From Thioalkalivibrio thiocyanoxidans ARh2 (GTDB taxonomy: Bacteria; Pseudomonadota; Gammaproteobacteria; Ectothiorhodospirales; Ectothiorhodospiraceae), in NCBI RefSeq assembly GCF_000385215.1, contig NZ_ARQK01000046.1, positions 1-64,000 of the forward strand: 64,000 bases of DNA, written 5' to 3'. Of the stretch, positions 55,644 to 64,000 are shown piece by piece; the first letter of the stretch is position 1; every line of letters begins with the position of its first letter. A program made the position numbers and the translations under genes. Below the pieces are notes generated by a model. That model searched no databases, was not told the DNA's origin, and saw only the letters and a list, made by a program, of their open reading frames with translations.

Positions 55644-57188
55644 TCAGCGCCAGGGCGGGTCCACGCCCTCGACGCGGTACTCGCGGCCCAGCGCCCGCAT
55701 GAGGCTGAAGCAGCAGAAGACCAGGATGATCGCCACCGGCAGCCCGGCGGTCAGGGAACCGGTCTGCAGGCTGTCCAGCGCACGCTCGCCGCCGACGATC
55801 AGCAGCGTCGCGGCCACCGCCCCCTCGGTAATGCCCCAGATCACCCGCTGACGCTTCGGCGAGTGCTTCGAACCGCGCGAGATCAGCGCATCTACCACGT
55901 AGGTGCCAGAGGCGGACGAGGTAATGAAATAGGTCGCAATCAGCAGGGTCGCCACGCCGGAGGCAATCGTGGTCCAGGGCAGCTGCGCCAGGGTTGCATA
56001 CAGCGCCACGGTGGTGTCCTCGGCCACTGCCGCGGCGATCCCGGCGCCGTCGTCAAACAGCTCCATGTGCAATGCGGTGCCGCCGAAGATCGCCATCCAG
56101 GCGAACACGAACAGGCTGGGCAGGGCGAGCACGCCGACGATGAACTCGCGGATAGTGCGCCCGCGCGAGATGCGCGCGATGAAGATGCCGACGAACGGCG
56201 ACCAGGCGATCCACCACGCCCAGTAGAACATGGTCCAGTCCTTCTGCCACTGCGAGCCGCCGATGGCGTCGGTGTGCAGGCTGAGCTGGATGATCTGCTG
56301 CAGATAGCCGCCGGTGGAGTCGAGGAAGAAGCGCAGGATGAATAGCGTCGGCCCGGCGATCAGCACGAACAGCATGAAGCTGATCGCCAGCACCAAGTTG
56401 AACACGCTGACCCACTTCAGCCCGCGATCCAGCCCGGAGATCACCGACAGCACCGCCACCGCGGTGATCGCGGTGATGATGCCCACCTGCCACCAGTGCG
56501 AGACCGGCATGTCGACCAGCACGTTGAGCCCGGTATTGAGCTGCATCGCCCCAAATCCCAGCGAGGTCGCCAGCCCGAACAGGGTGCCGAACACCGCGAG
56601 GATGTCGATCACATGCCCGATCGGGCCATAGATGCGATCCCCCAGCAGCGGGTAGAAGATCGAGCGGATGGTCAGCGGCAGACGGTGACGGAAGCTGAAA
56701 TAGGCGACCGACAGCCCCAGCACCACGTACACCGCCCAGGCGTGCAGGCCCCAGTGAAAGAAGGTGTAGACCATCGCCTGGCGTGCGGCCGCGTCGGTCT
56801 CGCCATCGCCGGTCGGCGGGTGCTGGTAGTGCAGGATCGGCTCGGCCACGCTCCAGAACACGAGGCCAATCCCCATGCCGGCGGAGAACAGCATCGCGAA
56901 CCAGGCAGCAAAGCCGAACTCCGGTCGGTCGTCCGGCTGCCCCAGCCGGATCACGCCGTAGCGGCTGAACCCCAGCCAGATCAGGAAGCCGAGGAAGAAG
57001 GTCACCACCAGCAGGTACCCCCAGCCGAGGTACTCGGTGATGAAGCCGTGGATACTGGCGAACACCTCGCTGGCCGTGGACGGGAAGATCACCCCGAAGG
57101 CGACGAACACCACCACCATGATCGCGGAGGCGGTGAACACCGTCGGGTTCACCGTGGCGAAGAAGGCCTCCGGTCGGTAGTGGTTCAT
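55644..57188 (-). CDS. BCCT-family transporter (betaine/choline/carnitine type)
   Basis: A 514-residue transporter with 12 predicted helices and the BCCT signatures GMGIGLVFWSVAEP and WTMFYWAWWIAWSPFVGIFI. Likely substrates are glycine betaine or other compatible solutes, in line with a salt-adapted lifestyle. GGGGAGG precedes ATG 57188. It shares its strand with the PEBP gene upstream, 24 bases away. Confidence 0.94.
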   Translation of the reverse strand: MNHYRPEAFFATVNPTVFTASAIMVVVFVAFGVIFPSTASEVFASIHGFITEYLGWGYLLVVTFFLGFLIWLGFSRYGVIRLGQPDDRPEFGFAAWFAMLFSAGMGIGLVFWSVAEPILHYQHPPTGDGETDAAARQAMVYTFFHWGLHAWAVYVVLGLSVAYFSFRHRLPLTIRSIFYPLLGDRIYGPIGHVIDILAVFGTLFGLATSLGFGAMQLNTGLNVLVDMPVSHWWQVGIITAITAVAVLSVISGLDRGLKWVSVFNLVLAISFMLFVLIAGPTLFILRFFLDSTGGYLQQIIQLSLHTDAIGGSQWQKDWTMFYWAWWIAWSPFVGIFIARISRGRTIREFIVGVLALPSLFVFAWMAIFGGTALHMELFDDGAGIAAAVAEDTTVALYATLAQLPWTTIASGVATLLIATYFITSSASGTYVVDALISRGSKHSPKRQRVIWGITEGAVAATLLIVGGERALDSLQTGSLTAGLPVAIILVFCCFSLMRALGREYRVEGVDPPWR

Positions 57189-57212
57189 GCCGCGGCCTCC
57201 CCGCTGGCGGGA

Positions 57213-57683
57213 TCAGGCCGGCCCATCGGGATCCGCGCCCTCGTCCCCGGAACACAGCGCCCCGGTCAGGTCGACCTCGGCCAGCACATGTCCCTCGGCT
57301 GCGGCATCGAACTGGCTGCGGGTCGCACCCGCCTCCAGCTCCAGCTCGGCATCCAGCGCCTGCAGGCGGAAGCGGTAGTGATGACAGCCCTCCGGCGGGA
57401 CCGGGCCGAGATAGCCCACCTTGCCGAAGGCATCCATTCCCACGCGCGCCTCGCTCGGCAGATGCAGGGCATCCACCCGCGTCGTATCCGGCGGCAGGTT
57501 CCAGACCAGCCAGTGAGTGACATCCCCCAGGGGCGAATCCAGGTCCTCCAGGATCAAGGCCAGACTGCGCGATCCGGCCGGAACCTCGCGGATCTCCAGC
57601 GGCGGCAGCTCGTTGGCATCCCGCGCCGAGACCTCGATCGGCATCCGTTCTCCATCGGCAAACGCCGGACTGCTCAGCCGCAT
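57213..57683 (-). CDS. YbhB/YbcL family PEBP-like protein
   Basis: A 156-residue phosphatidylethanolamine-binding-like protein: LALILEDLDSPLGDVTHWLV (ligand-site D-x-D-x-P and H) and GYLGPVPPEGCHHYRFRLQA. Bacterial homologues have no settled function; kinase-inhibitor names come from eukaryotes. Its promoter region is shared with the beta-CASP gene and contains an FNR-type box. Confidence 0.92.
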   Translation of the reverse strand: MRLSSPAFADGERMPIEVSARDANELPPLEIREVPAGSRSLALILEDLDSPLGDVTHWLVWNLPPDTTRVDALHLPSEARVGMDAFGKVGYLGPVPPEGCHHYRFRLQALDAELELEAGATRSQFDAAAEGHVLAEVDLTGALCSGDEGADPDGPA

Positions 57684-57772
57684 CGCGTTGCAACCTCCTC
57701 CGTGGTCCTGTTGACAGCCTCGCCTGCGGGCCGGGGTGGGTCAACCCATGCGGTCAACTGCCGCGCCCGGGG

Positions 57773-57786
57773 TTGATCCGGATCAA
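57773..57786. promoter_or_regulatory. Perfect FNR/ANR box
   Basis: TTGATCCGGATCAA is a fully symmetric match to TTGAT-N4-ATCAA. It lies 53 bases before the beta-CASP start and 89 bases before the PEBP start. A TACACT at 57828-57833 could be a -10 box for the plus strand, though spacing is not a textbook fit. Confidence 0.75.
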
Positions 57787-57839
57787 GTGCGAACGCTTTG
57801 CTTGCCCATCACACCCGCGTCCCGCGTACACTTCGCCTC

Positions 57840-59240
57840 ATGGCACAACTGACCTTTATGGGCGCAACCGGCGAAGTCACCGGCTCGCGCTATCTACTCG
57901 AGATCGAAAATACCCGCATCCTGCTGGAATGCGGCCTGCATCAGGGGGGCAACGACGCCGACGAGGCCAACCGCGCCTCGCTGGAGGAACTGGCCCGGGA
58001 CCTGGATGCGGTCATTCTGTCGCACGGTCACCTGGACCACTCGGGGCTTCTGCCCAAGCTCGTCCGCGACGGCTACCGCGGGCCGATCTATTGCACGCCG
58101 GGCACGGAGGAGTTGCTGGAGATCATGCTCGAGGACTCGGCCTTCGTGATGAGCAAGGACATCGAGTGGGAGAACAAGTGGCGTCGCCGTTCGGACAAGC
58201 CATTGCTGGAGCCGATCTACGACATCGACGATGTCGCGACAACCCTGGGGCGTTGCGAGGCCGTGCGCTACGGCGACACGCGGACCATCGCGGGCGACGT
58301 CCGACTGACCTTTCGCGATGCCGGGCATATCCTCGGCTCCGCGATCGTGGACCTGATCGTGCCCTCCGGGGGGCGCGACCGGCACCTGGTTTTCTCCGGC
58401 GACCTCGGCAATACCGACGCCGTGCTGATGAACGACCCGGCGCGCCTGGAACACGCGGACCACGTGCTGCTGGAAAGCACCTACGGCGATCGTGACCACC
58501 GTCCGATGGACGATACGATCGAGGAATTCGCGCAGGTACTCGAGGAGGCGGAGCGCTCCGGCGGCAACGTGCTGATCCCGGCCTTCGCGGTAGGCCGTAC
58601 CCAGGAGATCCTCTACCACCTGAGCATGCTGCACCACGCCGGCCGCCTGCCGCAGCAGAAGGTCTTCCTCGACAGCCCGATGGCGATCAAGGTCACCGAG
58701 CTGTACGCGCGTCTGCGCCGGACGCTGGACCCGGGGGACATGGACCGGCTGCACCAGGCCGCGAACGGGGATCCGGCGGCCTACCTGCCGGGGCTGCAGG
58801 TCTGCCGCACGGTCGAGGAGTCCATGGCGATCAACCGCATCACCGGCGGCGCGATCATCATCGCCGGCTCCGGCATGTGCAATGGCGGACGCATCCGCCA
58901 CCACATGAAATACAACCTGTGGCGGCGCGAGGCGCACCTGGTGATCGTCGGCTTCCAGGCCGCCGGCACCCTGGGGCGGCGTCTGGTCGACGGCGCCGAG
59001 AAGGTCAAGCTTCTGGGCGACGAGGTCGCGGTGAACGCCAAGGTCCACACCCTGGGCGGTTTTTCCGCCCATGCCGGGCGCAGCCAGCTGCTCGACTGGG
59101 CGCGCGCCTTTCAGGACCAGCCGGTGTTCCATCTGGTCCACGGCGAGCCGGAGGCACGCGAGGCCCTGGCCGCCGGGCTGCGCGACGAGCTGGGGGCCGA
59201 GGCGCATGTACCCGCCTTCGGCGAGACCATCACCCTGTAA
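57840..59240 (+). CDS. Beta-CASP metallo-beta-lactamase-fold RNA nuclease
   Basis: A 466-residue protein of the MBL-fold RNA hydrolase group (CPSF73/YsgF-like): metal motif ILSHGHLDHSGLLPKL, AGHILGSA, SGDLGN, ESTYGDR, and the beta-CASP blocks with PAFAVGRTQEILY, GSGMCNGGRI, and the final HTLGGFSAHAGRSQL. This RMMBL tail and GSGMC indicate action on RNA. It is the first gene of a likely operon with a Na/Pi transporter and an RNA ligase. Confidence 0.95.
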   Translation: MAQLTFMGATGEVTGSRYLLEIENTRILLECGLHQGGNDADEANRASLEELARDLDAVILSHGHLDHSGLLPKLVRDGYRGPIYCTPGTEELLEIMLEDSAFVMSKDIEWENKWRRRSDKPLLEPIYDIDDVATTLGRCEAVRYGDTRTIAGDVRLTFRDAGHILGSAIVDLIVPSGGRDRHLVFSGDLGNTDAVLMNDPARLEHADHVLLESTYGDRDHRPMDDTIEEFAQVLEEAERSGGNVLIPAFAVGRTQEILYHLSMLHHAGRLPQQKVFLDSPMAIKVTELYARLRRTLDPGDMDRLHQAANGDPAAYLPGLQVCRTVEESMAINRITGGAIIIAGSGMCNGGRIRHHMKYNLWRREAHLVIVGFQAAGTLGRRLVDGAEKVKLLGDEVAVNAKVHTLGGFSAHAGRSQLLDWARAFQDQPVFHLVHGEPEAREALAAGLRDELGAEAHVPAFGETITL

Positions 59241-59261
59241 CGCCGCGCTCCCACAGCAGCG

Positions 59262-60941
59262 ATGCCGGAGGCCGAAGCCGTCAGCACCTACGCCCTGATC
59301 GCCGGCTTCCTCGGCGGTCTCGGGCTGTTCCTGCTCGGGATGACCCTGCTGACCGACGGCCTGAAGACCGCCGGCGGCAAGGCCCTCCAGCACATCCTCG
59401 GGCAGTGGACCCGCACCCGGCCGCGTGCCCTCGCCTCGGGCATGGGCGTGACGGCACTCGTGCAGTCCTCCAGCGCGGTCACGGTCGCCACCATCGGCTT
59501 TGCCAATGCCGGTCTGCTGACGCTGGGCCAGTCGGTCTGGGTGATCTTCGGCTCCAACGTCGGCACCACGATGACCGGCTGGCTGGTCGCACTGATCGGC
59601 TTCAACATCCGCATCGAGGCCTTCGCCCTGCCGGCGATCGGCATCGGCGCCCTGCTCTACCTGTTCATGAAGGCCGCGCGGCCGCGCTACCTGGGCCTGG
59701 CGCTGGCCGGCTTCGGCCTGCTGTTCTTCGGCATCGACGTACTGCGCGAGGCCTTCGAGGGGCTCAGCGCGACCTTCGACCTCGGCGCGCTGGCCCGCCC
59801 CGGCTTCCTCGGGCTGGTCATCATGGTCGGGATCGGCGCGCTGCTGACCGTGCTGATGCAGAGCTCCTCGGCCTCGATGGCCATGGCCCTGACCGCCGCG
59901 ATGAGCGGCGCGGTCCCGCTGGAGGCGGCCGCTGCGGCCGTGATCGGCGCCAACCTCGGCACCACCATCAAGGCACTGCTGGTCGTGATCGGCGCGACTC
60001 CGAACGCCAAGCGCGTCGCGGCCGCCCATGTGATCTTCAACGGCCTGACCGCGATCGTCGCCTTGCTGATCCTGCCCTGGTTCCTGGCCGCGATCGCCTG
60101 GATCTGGGGCAGCACCGGGGAGGCGCCGGCCCCGGCGATGCTGCTCGCGGTGTTCCACACCGCGTTCAACCTGCTGGGGGTTGCACTGATGGCCCCGGTC
60201 GCCCCGCCGATGATCCGCTGGCTGCAGGGCCGTTTCCGCACGATCGAGGAGGACATCGCCCGGCCACGGTACCTGGACCGCAGCAGTTCCGGGGTCCCGG
60301 ATCTCGCCCTGCAGTCGCTGATCCAGGAGACCGAACGCCTGTCCGACATCGGGCATTCGATGGCCCGCGAGGCCCTGCAAACGGCCCCGCCGGCGGCCGG
60401 CATCCTGGACCGCCGGCGCATGGCCGCGGAGCAGCTGACCCAGGCCATCGTGGAATTCGCCGCGCACACGGCCAACCACCCGATGCCGGAACAGGTCGGC
60501 CATGGCATCGCCGAGGCCGTACGCATCGCCCGCTACCACCGCGAGGTCGCCATACTGGCCGACGACATCGCCGACCTGCGCCGCCAGTCCAGCGGCGAGG
60601 AGCGCCCGATCGTGACCGAACAGCGCCGCGCGTGGCAGGAACAGGCGATACGCGCCCTGGACCTGTGCAACCTGGAATCGGACGATGGCGACAACGGCCA
60701 TGACCTGGCCACCGCCGAGGCTGTGGACACGGTGGCGACCGCCTACGTTGAACTGAAGGCCGCCTTGCTGCGCGAAGGGACCTTCGGCTCGCTGAGCATG
60801 GCCGAGATGGAACGCCAGCTGCGGATCATCAGCATGGCGCGGCGCCTGGTGACCCAGGCCGACAAGGCCCGCCGCCACACCGAGGCCCTGAAAGATCAGA
60901 TCCGAGGCCTGCGAAAGACACTGGAAGAAGAGCACGCATGA
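59262..60941 (+). CDS. Na/Pi cotransporter family protein with PhoU-like tail
   Basis: A 559-residue protein. The membrane half has two QSSSA-type repeats (LVQSSSAVTVATIGFAN and LMQSSSASMAMALTAAM), the mark of the NptA/YjbB family that moves phosphate with sodium. The C-terminal about 200 residues are soluble and helical, PhoU-like. It starts 21 bases after the nuclease gene and overlaps the RNA ligase gene by ATGA. Confidence 0.94.
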   Translation: MPEAEAVSTYALIAGFLGGLGLFLLGMTLLTDGLKTAGGKALQHILGQWTRTRPRALASGMGVTALVQSSSAVTVATIGFANAGLLTLGQSVWVIFGSNVGTTMTGWLVALIGFNIRIEAFALPAIGIGALLYLFMKAARPRYLGLALAGFGLLFFGIDVLREAFEGLSATFDLGALARPGFLGLVIMVGIGALLTVLMQSSSASMAMALTAAMSGAVPLEAAAAAVIGANLGTTIKALLVVIGATPNAKRVAAAHVIFNGLTAIVALLILPWFLAAIAWIWGSTGEAPAPAMLLAVFHTAFNLLGVALMAPVAPPMIRWLQGRFRTIEEDIARPRYLDRSSSGVPDLALQSLIQETERLSDIGHSMAREALQTAPPAAGILDRRRMAAEQLTQAIVEFAAHTANHPMPEQVGHGIAEAVRIARYHREVAILADDIADLRRQSSGEERPIVTEQRRAWQEQAIRALDLCNLESDDGDNGHDLATAEAVDTVATAYVELKAALLREGTFGSLSMAEMERQLRIISMARRLVTQADKARRHTEALKDQIRGLRKTLEEEHA

Positions 60942-62038
60942 TCGACCACGAAACACTGCAGGACGCCATCGCGAATCGCCGCGCCGAGGCCCTTACGTTT
61001 GACGGGCTGGAGTACGCCCGGCTGCTGGAGCCGGTGAATCACTACCCGCGCGGATCCGTAGTATTGCCGGACGGTTCAATAGTCCCCGGCTACCCGGCAA
61101 TCGGACGCATCCAGTCGCTGGAGGCCGGGCTGCCCCGCCAGTTCGACCAGCCCTTCTGGGCGGAGGAGAAGATCGACGGCTTCAACGTGCGCATCCTGCG
61201 CTGGCACGGGCGCATCTATGCCTTCAGCCGCGGCGGCTACGTCTGCGCGTTCAGCACCGACCGGGTAACGGATTTCATGGACCCGGTGATCTTCGACGCC
61301 GAGCCCGACCTGATCCTGTGCGCCGAGATCGCCGGCCCGGATACGCCGTACCTGGAAGGTTCCACCCCCCGGGTCGCACACGATGTGGGCTTGTTCGTCT
61401 TCGACTTGATGCGCCTGGGCCAGCCCGGTTTCGTGCCCCAGCCAGAGAAATTCTCCCTGATCGAGCACCACGCACTACCCCCGGCGCCCCTGCACGGACA
61501 GTTCACCCCACACGACACCCGGGCGCTCGGACGACTGATTCAGCGGCTGGACGAGGAAGGCGCCGAGGGGCTGGTGCTCAAGACGGCGGACGGCCAGCAC
61601 CGGGCAAAATATGTCACCGGGAGTTCCTGCGTCTCCGATATCCGGGTCTGCTCGGAACAGCTGCTCGACCTGCCACCGGAGTACTTCACCAACCGCCTGA
61701 CGCGCCTCGCGATCTTCCTGTCCGAGCACCCGGATCGACACCACGCCGACCTCGACCAGGCACTGGGCCAGGCGCTGCTCTCGGGGCTCTACAGTGCGGT
61801 CGCGCAGCACCGTCGGCAGGGCCATGTCGGTCATCGCTATCGCTGCCGTTTTCGCGAGCGTGCCAACGCGCTGCACTTCATGAACCACATGCAGGCCACA
61901 GGCGGACGCCACGTAAGCTTTGCGGATGACGCGCCGCGTCAGGAGGATGGCTACTGGTTGCTGGAGTTCGAACGCCAGTTCGACCGCATCACCGGTACGC
62001 TGGCCTCCGCCCTCGCGGGCGACCGCCAGTACGACTGA
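60938..62038 (+). CDS. ATP-dependent RNA ligase, archaeal Pab1020 type
   Basis: A 366-residue nucleotidyltransferase of the Pab1020/MthRnl type. Motif I is KIDGFN with the adenylated lysine at 78; motif III is LCAEIAG (Glu130); motif IV is EGLVLK (210-215); motif V holds HRAKYV (Lys224). The C-terminal helical domain is family-specific. This type is best known from archaea and scattered bacteria. Translation is coupled to the Na/Pi gene (ATGA). Confidence 0.93.
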   Translation: MIDHETLQDAIANRRAEALTFDGLEYARLLEPVNHYPRGSVVLPDGSIVPGYPAIGRIQSLEAGLPRQFDQPFWAEEKIDGFNVRILRWHGRIYAFSRGGYVCAFSTDRVTDFMDPVIFDAEPDLILCAEIAGPDTPYLEGSTPRVAHDVGLFVFDLMRLGQPGFVPQPEKFSLIEHHALPPAPLHGQFTPHDTRALGRLIQRLDEEGAEGLVLKTADGQHRAKYVTGSSCVSDIRVCSEQLLDLPPEYFTNRLTRLAIFLSEHPDRHHADLDQALGQALLSGLYSAVAQHRRQGHVGHRYRCRFRERANALHFMNHMQATGGRHVSFADDAPRQEDGYWLLEFERQFDRITGTLASALAGDRQYD

Positions 62039-62051
62039 CCCGAGCGCCGGG

Positions 62052-62642
62052 TCAGGCGCCGGGACGCTCCGTCTCGGCGAGATTCTCCATCACCCGGCGC
62101 AGGTAGTCGGCGGTGACCAGCTTGATGCCCATGCGATTGCCCAGCTTGCGCATGCCCTCGTCGGCGCTGGCCAGCTCGGCATCCAGCTCCATCGCCAGCA
62201 GGACGGCGTCGACATCCTCGCGCGAATCCACCAGGCCCTTGCGCATGGCCTCGCGAAAGCGCTCGCGCAGCTGGGTGATCAGTTCCGGCCGGAGCGAATC
62301 GGCCGCGCCGGCCTGGCGCGTATGCTCCTCGGCGATGCGCAGCCCGCGGTCGATGCGCGTGCGCACCTCGTCGATAAACTCGTAGAGGATATCGCTGGGC
62401 AGTGTCAGCGCGAAGCGGCGCGGGGAGCGCACCCAGACCACGGTCTCGAAATCCGCGGCCAGGGCCTCGAGATCACGCATGCCACGAAACTCCTCGTACA
62501 CCGACAGCGGCATGTAGAACTCGGCCGGGCAGTCCCGCGCCAGATGCAGAAAGGTACGCAGGATGTCCTCCGCATCCGCGCCGAACTGGCCCGCCACATG
62601 CGGGTTGGTGAACACGCTGGTATCCAGCACAAAGCGGCGCAT
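62052..62642 (-). CDS. RNA ligase partner protein, PIN domain (MJ_0950 type)
   Basis: A 196-residue protein starting MRRFVLDTSVFTNPHVAGQF, with the first PIN-domain aspartate, then YEEFRGM, and a DSREDVDAVLLAMELDAELA block with further acidic residues, as in PIN nucleases. It matches the family that nearly always accompanies Pab1020-type RNA ligases. It is convergent with the ligase gene (13 bases apart). CAGGAGG precedes ATG 62642. Confidence 0.93.
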   Translation of the reverse strand: MRRFVLDTSVFTNPHVAGQFGADAEDILRTFLHLARDCPAEFYMPLSVYEEFRGMRDLEALAADFETVVWVRSPRRFALTLPSDILYEFIDEVRTRIDRGLRIAEEHTRQAGAADSLRPELITQLRERFREAMRKGLVDSREDVDAVLLAMELDAELASADEGMRKLGNRMGIKLVTADYLRRVMENLAETERPGA

Positions 62643-62778
62643 CACGACCTCCTGTCGGGTTCGTACCCCATCATCGGTGGCGGCCGGAAACCCGTCAACC
62701 AGGGTCGCCGTCCGATCGGCGCCAGCGGCACCCTGTGGCATAATTGCACCCAACCTCCCAGCCCCACAGGCAAGACCC

Positions 62779-63630
62779 TTGGCCACCCGCGCGGAAGTGG
62801 AAAAATTCCTCGAGCGCCTGCGCTCGGATCTGGAACGCCAGCAGATCGATATCCCGACCCTGCCGGACATCTCGGTGCAGGCGCTGTTCATCGTGCAGGA
62901 CGACACCAGCTCCATTGCCGATCTGGTCAATCTGATCTCGCGCGACACGGCGCTGGCCACACGGCTGGTACGCCACGCCAACAGTCCGGCCTATCGTGGA
63001 CTGAGTCGCTGCGCGACCATCCGCTCTGCGGTCACGCGCCTGGGAATGGAACGTGCGCGCCAGACCATCATCGCCCTGTCCATGAAAGAGGTGTTTCAAA
63101 GCGGCAACGACGCAATCCGGCAGCGCATGGAGGCGCTGTGGAACCACAGCCTGGAGGTCGCGATCATCAGCTATCTGCTGGCCCGGCGGCACCCCCACCT
63201 GGACCCGGATACCGCCCTGCTCTCAGGCCTGGTGCACGACATCGGCATGATCCCGATCCTGCGCCGCGCGGAGAAGACACCAGAGATCTACGAGGATCCG
63301 CGCGCCCTGCAGGCGGCGGCGGATGCCGCGCACGTCGCGATCGGCCGTGCGATGCTGAAGAACTGGAACTTCGAGCCGGAGATCATCCGCGCGGTCGCCG
63401 ACCACGAGAACCTCCAGCGCGAACCGGAGGCCGAATCGCCGATCAGCTATAGCGACATCGTGCAGGCGGCGAACATCGAAAGCCACGCCGGCACACCCCA
63501 TCGCCTGGCCCATATCGATCGCGAAGGGGTATCGGCACTGCGCCGCCTGGCCCCGCGCTCGCCCACCCGAACACTGGACTGGGAAGACGACGCGATCGGC
63601 CTGGAGCACGTCAACCAGATCATCGAGTAG
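62779..63630 (+). CDS. HDOD-domain protein
   Basis: A 283-residue protein with an HDOD domain (about 20-230): IPTLPDISVQALFIV, DTALATRLVRHANSPAYRG, LVHDIGMIPIL and VADHEN. HDOD proteins act in signalling, often linked to c-di-GMP or stress, without a known enzymatic activity. The start is TTG 62779 with CAGGCAAG upstream; no in-frame ATG or GTG is available closer to the conserved region. It is divergent from the PIN gene. Confidence 0.88.
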   Translation: MATRAEVEKFLERLRSDLERQQIDIPTLPDISVQALFIVQDDTSSIADLVNLISRDTALATRLVRHANSPAYRGLSRCATIRSAVTRLGMERARQTIIALSMKEVFQSGNDAIRQRMEALWNHSLEVAIISYLLARRHPHLDPDTALLSGLVHDIGMIPILRRAEKTPEIYEDPRALQAAADAAHVAIGRAMLKNWNFEPEIIRAVADHENLQREPEAESPISYSDIVQAANIESHAGTPHRLAHIDREGVSALRRLAPRSPTRTLDWEDDAIGLEHVNQIIE

Positions 63631-63665
63631 GGCAGCCCCTCGAGCAGCGCGGAGCGGATCCCTCG

Positions 63666-64000
63666 TCAAACCCCCTGGTGGCCTCCACCGATCTGCACCG
63701 AAAGCAGCCAGAGCGAGGTAAAGGCGACGCAACCCAGAAGAAATGCACCGAAACGACCCTCGCGGTCGGCGGGCAGCTCCTCCTTGAGCACATTGAGGAT
63801 GATTGCTCCGGCGACCAGCGCGATCACCGTGTAGACCACGATGTCCGGCACGATGTCCAGCGTTGCGGCGGACCAGCCCGCCATCACGGAGACAGCCAGT
63901 ACCCACCTGCCGAAATGGCGGTATTCCTTTTGATGGTGTTCGCGCAGCGAGAAGTCGTTGACGACGTTGTGGAGAAGAAGCGCCATCAGGAAGAGCAATT
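63666..64000 (-). CDS. Membrane protein, 5' end beyond the window
   Basis: The last about 110 codons of a minus-strand gene whose start lies outside the window. Four helices are visible: the LFLMALLLHNVVNDF region, WVLAVSVMAGWSAATLDI, VVYTVIALVAGAIIL and AFLLGCVAFTSLWLLSV, with a cytoplasmic NVLKEELPADREGRFGA loop. The visible fold vaguely recalls ZIP-type transporters, but I cannot name it. It is convergent with the HDOD gene. Confidence 0.75.
   Translation of the reverse strand, partial: LLFLMALLLHNVVNDFSLREHHQKEYRHFGRWVLAVSVMAGWSAATLDIVPDIVVYTVIALVAGAIILNVLKEELPADREGRFGAFLLGCVAFTSLWLLSVQIGGGHQGV

Noticed and set aside
57894-60956. A 1020-codon open frame on the minus strand
   Set aside because: It is antisense to the beta-CASP and Na/Pi genes, whose products have clear motifs; the antisense product has none.

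Overview
The window reads as chromosomal DNA of a GC-rich gammaproteobacterium. I infer the Ectothiorhodospiraceae, and Thioalkalivibrio or a close relative as the best guess. The reasons are the mix of gammaproteobacterial housekeeping blocks, a glycolate-salvage block as expected in a RuBisCO-using autotroph, a BCCT betaine-type transporter, an acidic lipoprotein, several thiol and rhodanese proteins, and PEP-CTERM proteins. This is inference from gene content; no 16S rRNA or tRNA gene is visible. Coding density is high. No prophage, insertion sequence or CRISPR array was found.

Layout. 1-514: the end of an unknown gene and a repeat-rich stretch. 515-7136: orn, a small cytochrome c, phhB and rsgA, an outer-membrane-type protein, a HIT protein, recR, ybaB, dnaX and the SRP RNA. 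7368-9698: a peroxiredoxin-glutaredoxin fusion and glutathione reductase. 9840-11682: small envelope and stress proteins. 11787-21679: an acetate module with an HTH-only Crp-type regulator, a small and a large sodium:solute symporter subunit, two DUF294 nucleotidyltransferase-like regulators on either side of the symporter, a DnaQ-like exonuclease, acetyl-CoA synthetase and a ModE-like regulator. 21676-28277: a PAS-GGDEF-EAL sensor, DUF302 and small proteins around an FNR-type box, a STAS/HATPase pair, and a YgfX-NifU fusion. 28231-32023: succinate dehydrogenase sdhCDAB with sdhE. 32214-38448: ygfZ, a riboflavin operon (ribBX, ribE, ribD) with nrdR, and glyA. 39021-40764: two paralogous PEP-CTERM proteins. 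40927-48789: a TAXI-type TRAP transporter, DUF302, glcE, glcF and a glyoxylate aminotransferase. 48835-55604: an unknown protein, PlsC, rhodanese, YyaL-type, lgt, thyA, folA and a glycine-zipper lipoprotein. 55644-64000: a BCCT transporter, PEBP, a beta-CASP nuclease, a Na/Pi cotransporter, an archaeal-type RNA ligase with its PIN-domain partner, an HDOD protein and a membrane protein cut by the window edge.

How genes work together. The Prx-Grx fusion and glutathione reductase form a complete glutathione-dependent peroxide-reducing pair. The symporter, acetyl-CoA synthetase and DUF294/exonuclease genes look like one acetate uptake and activation unit, headed by a good sigma-54 promoter and tandem operator-like palindromes. 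GlcE, GlcF, the aminotransferase and (separately) GlyA fit conversion of phosphoglycolate-derived glycolate to glycine and serine. SdhCDAB with SdhE is a complete-looking complex II unit.

The most interesting region is 57773-62642. A perfect FNR/ANR palindrome lies ahead of a beta-CASP RNA nuclease, a Na/Pi transporter and a Pab1020-type RNA ligase, with the ligase's PIN-domain partner facing it. I suggest a low-oxygen-responsive RNA processing or repair cassette. The second is the PEP-CTERM pair, where each gene has a sigma-54 -24/-12 promoter and an identical upstream 12-mer.
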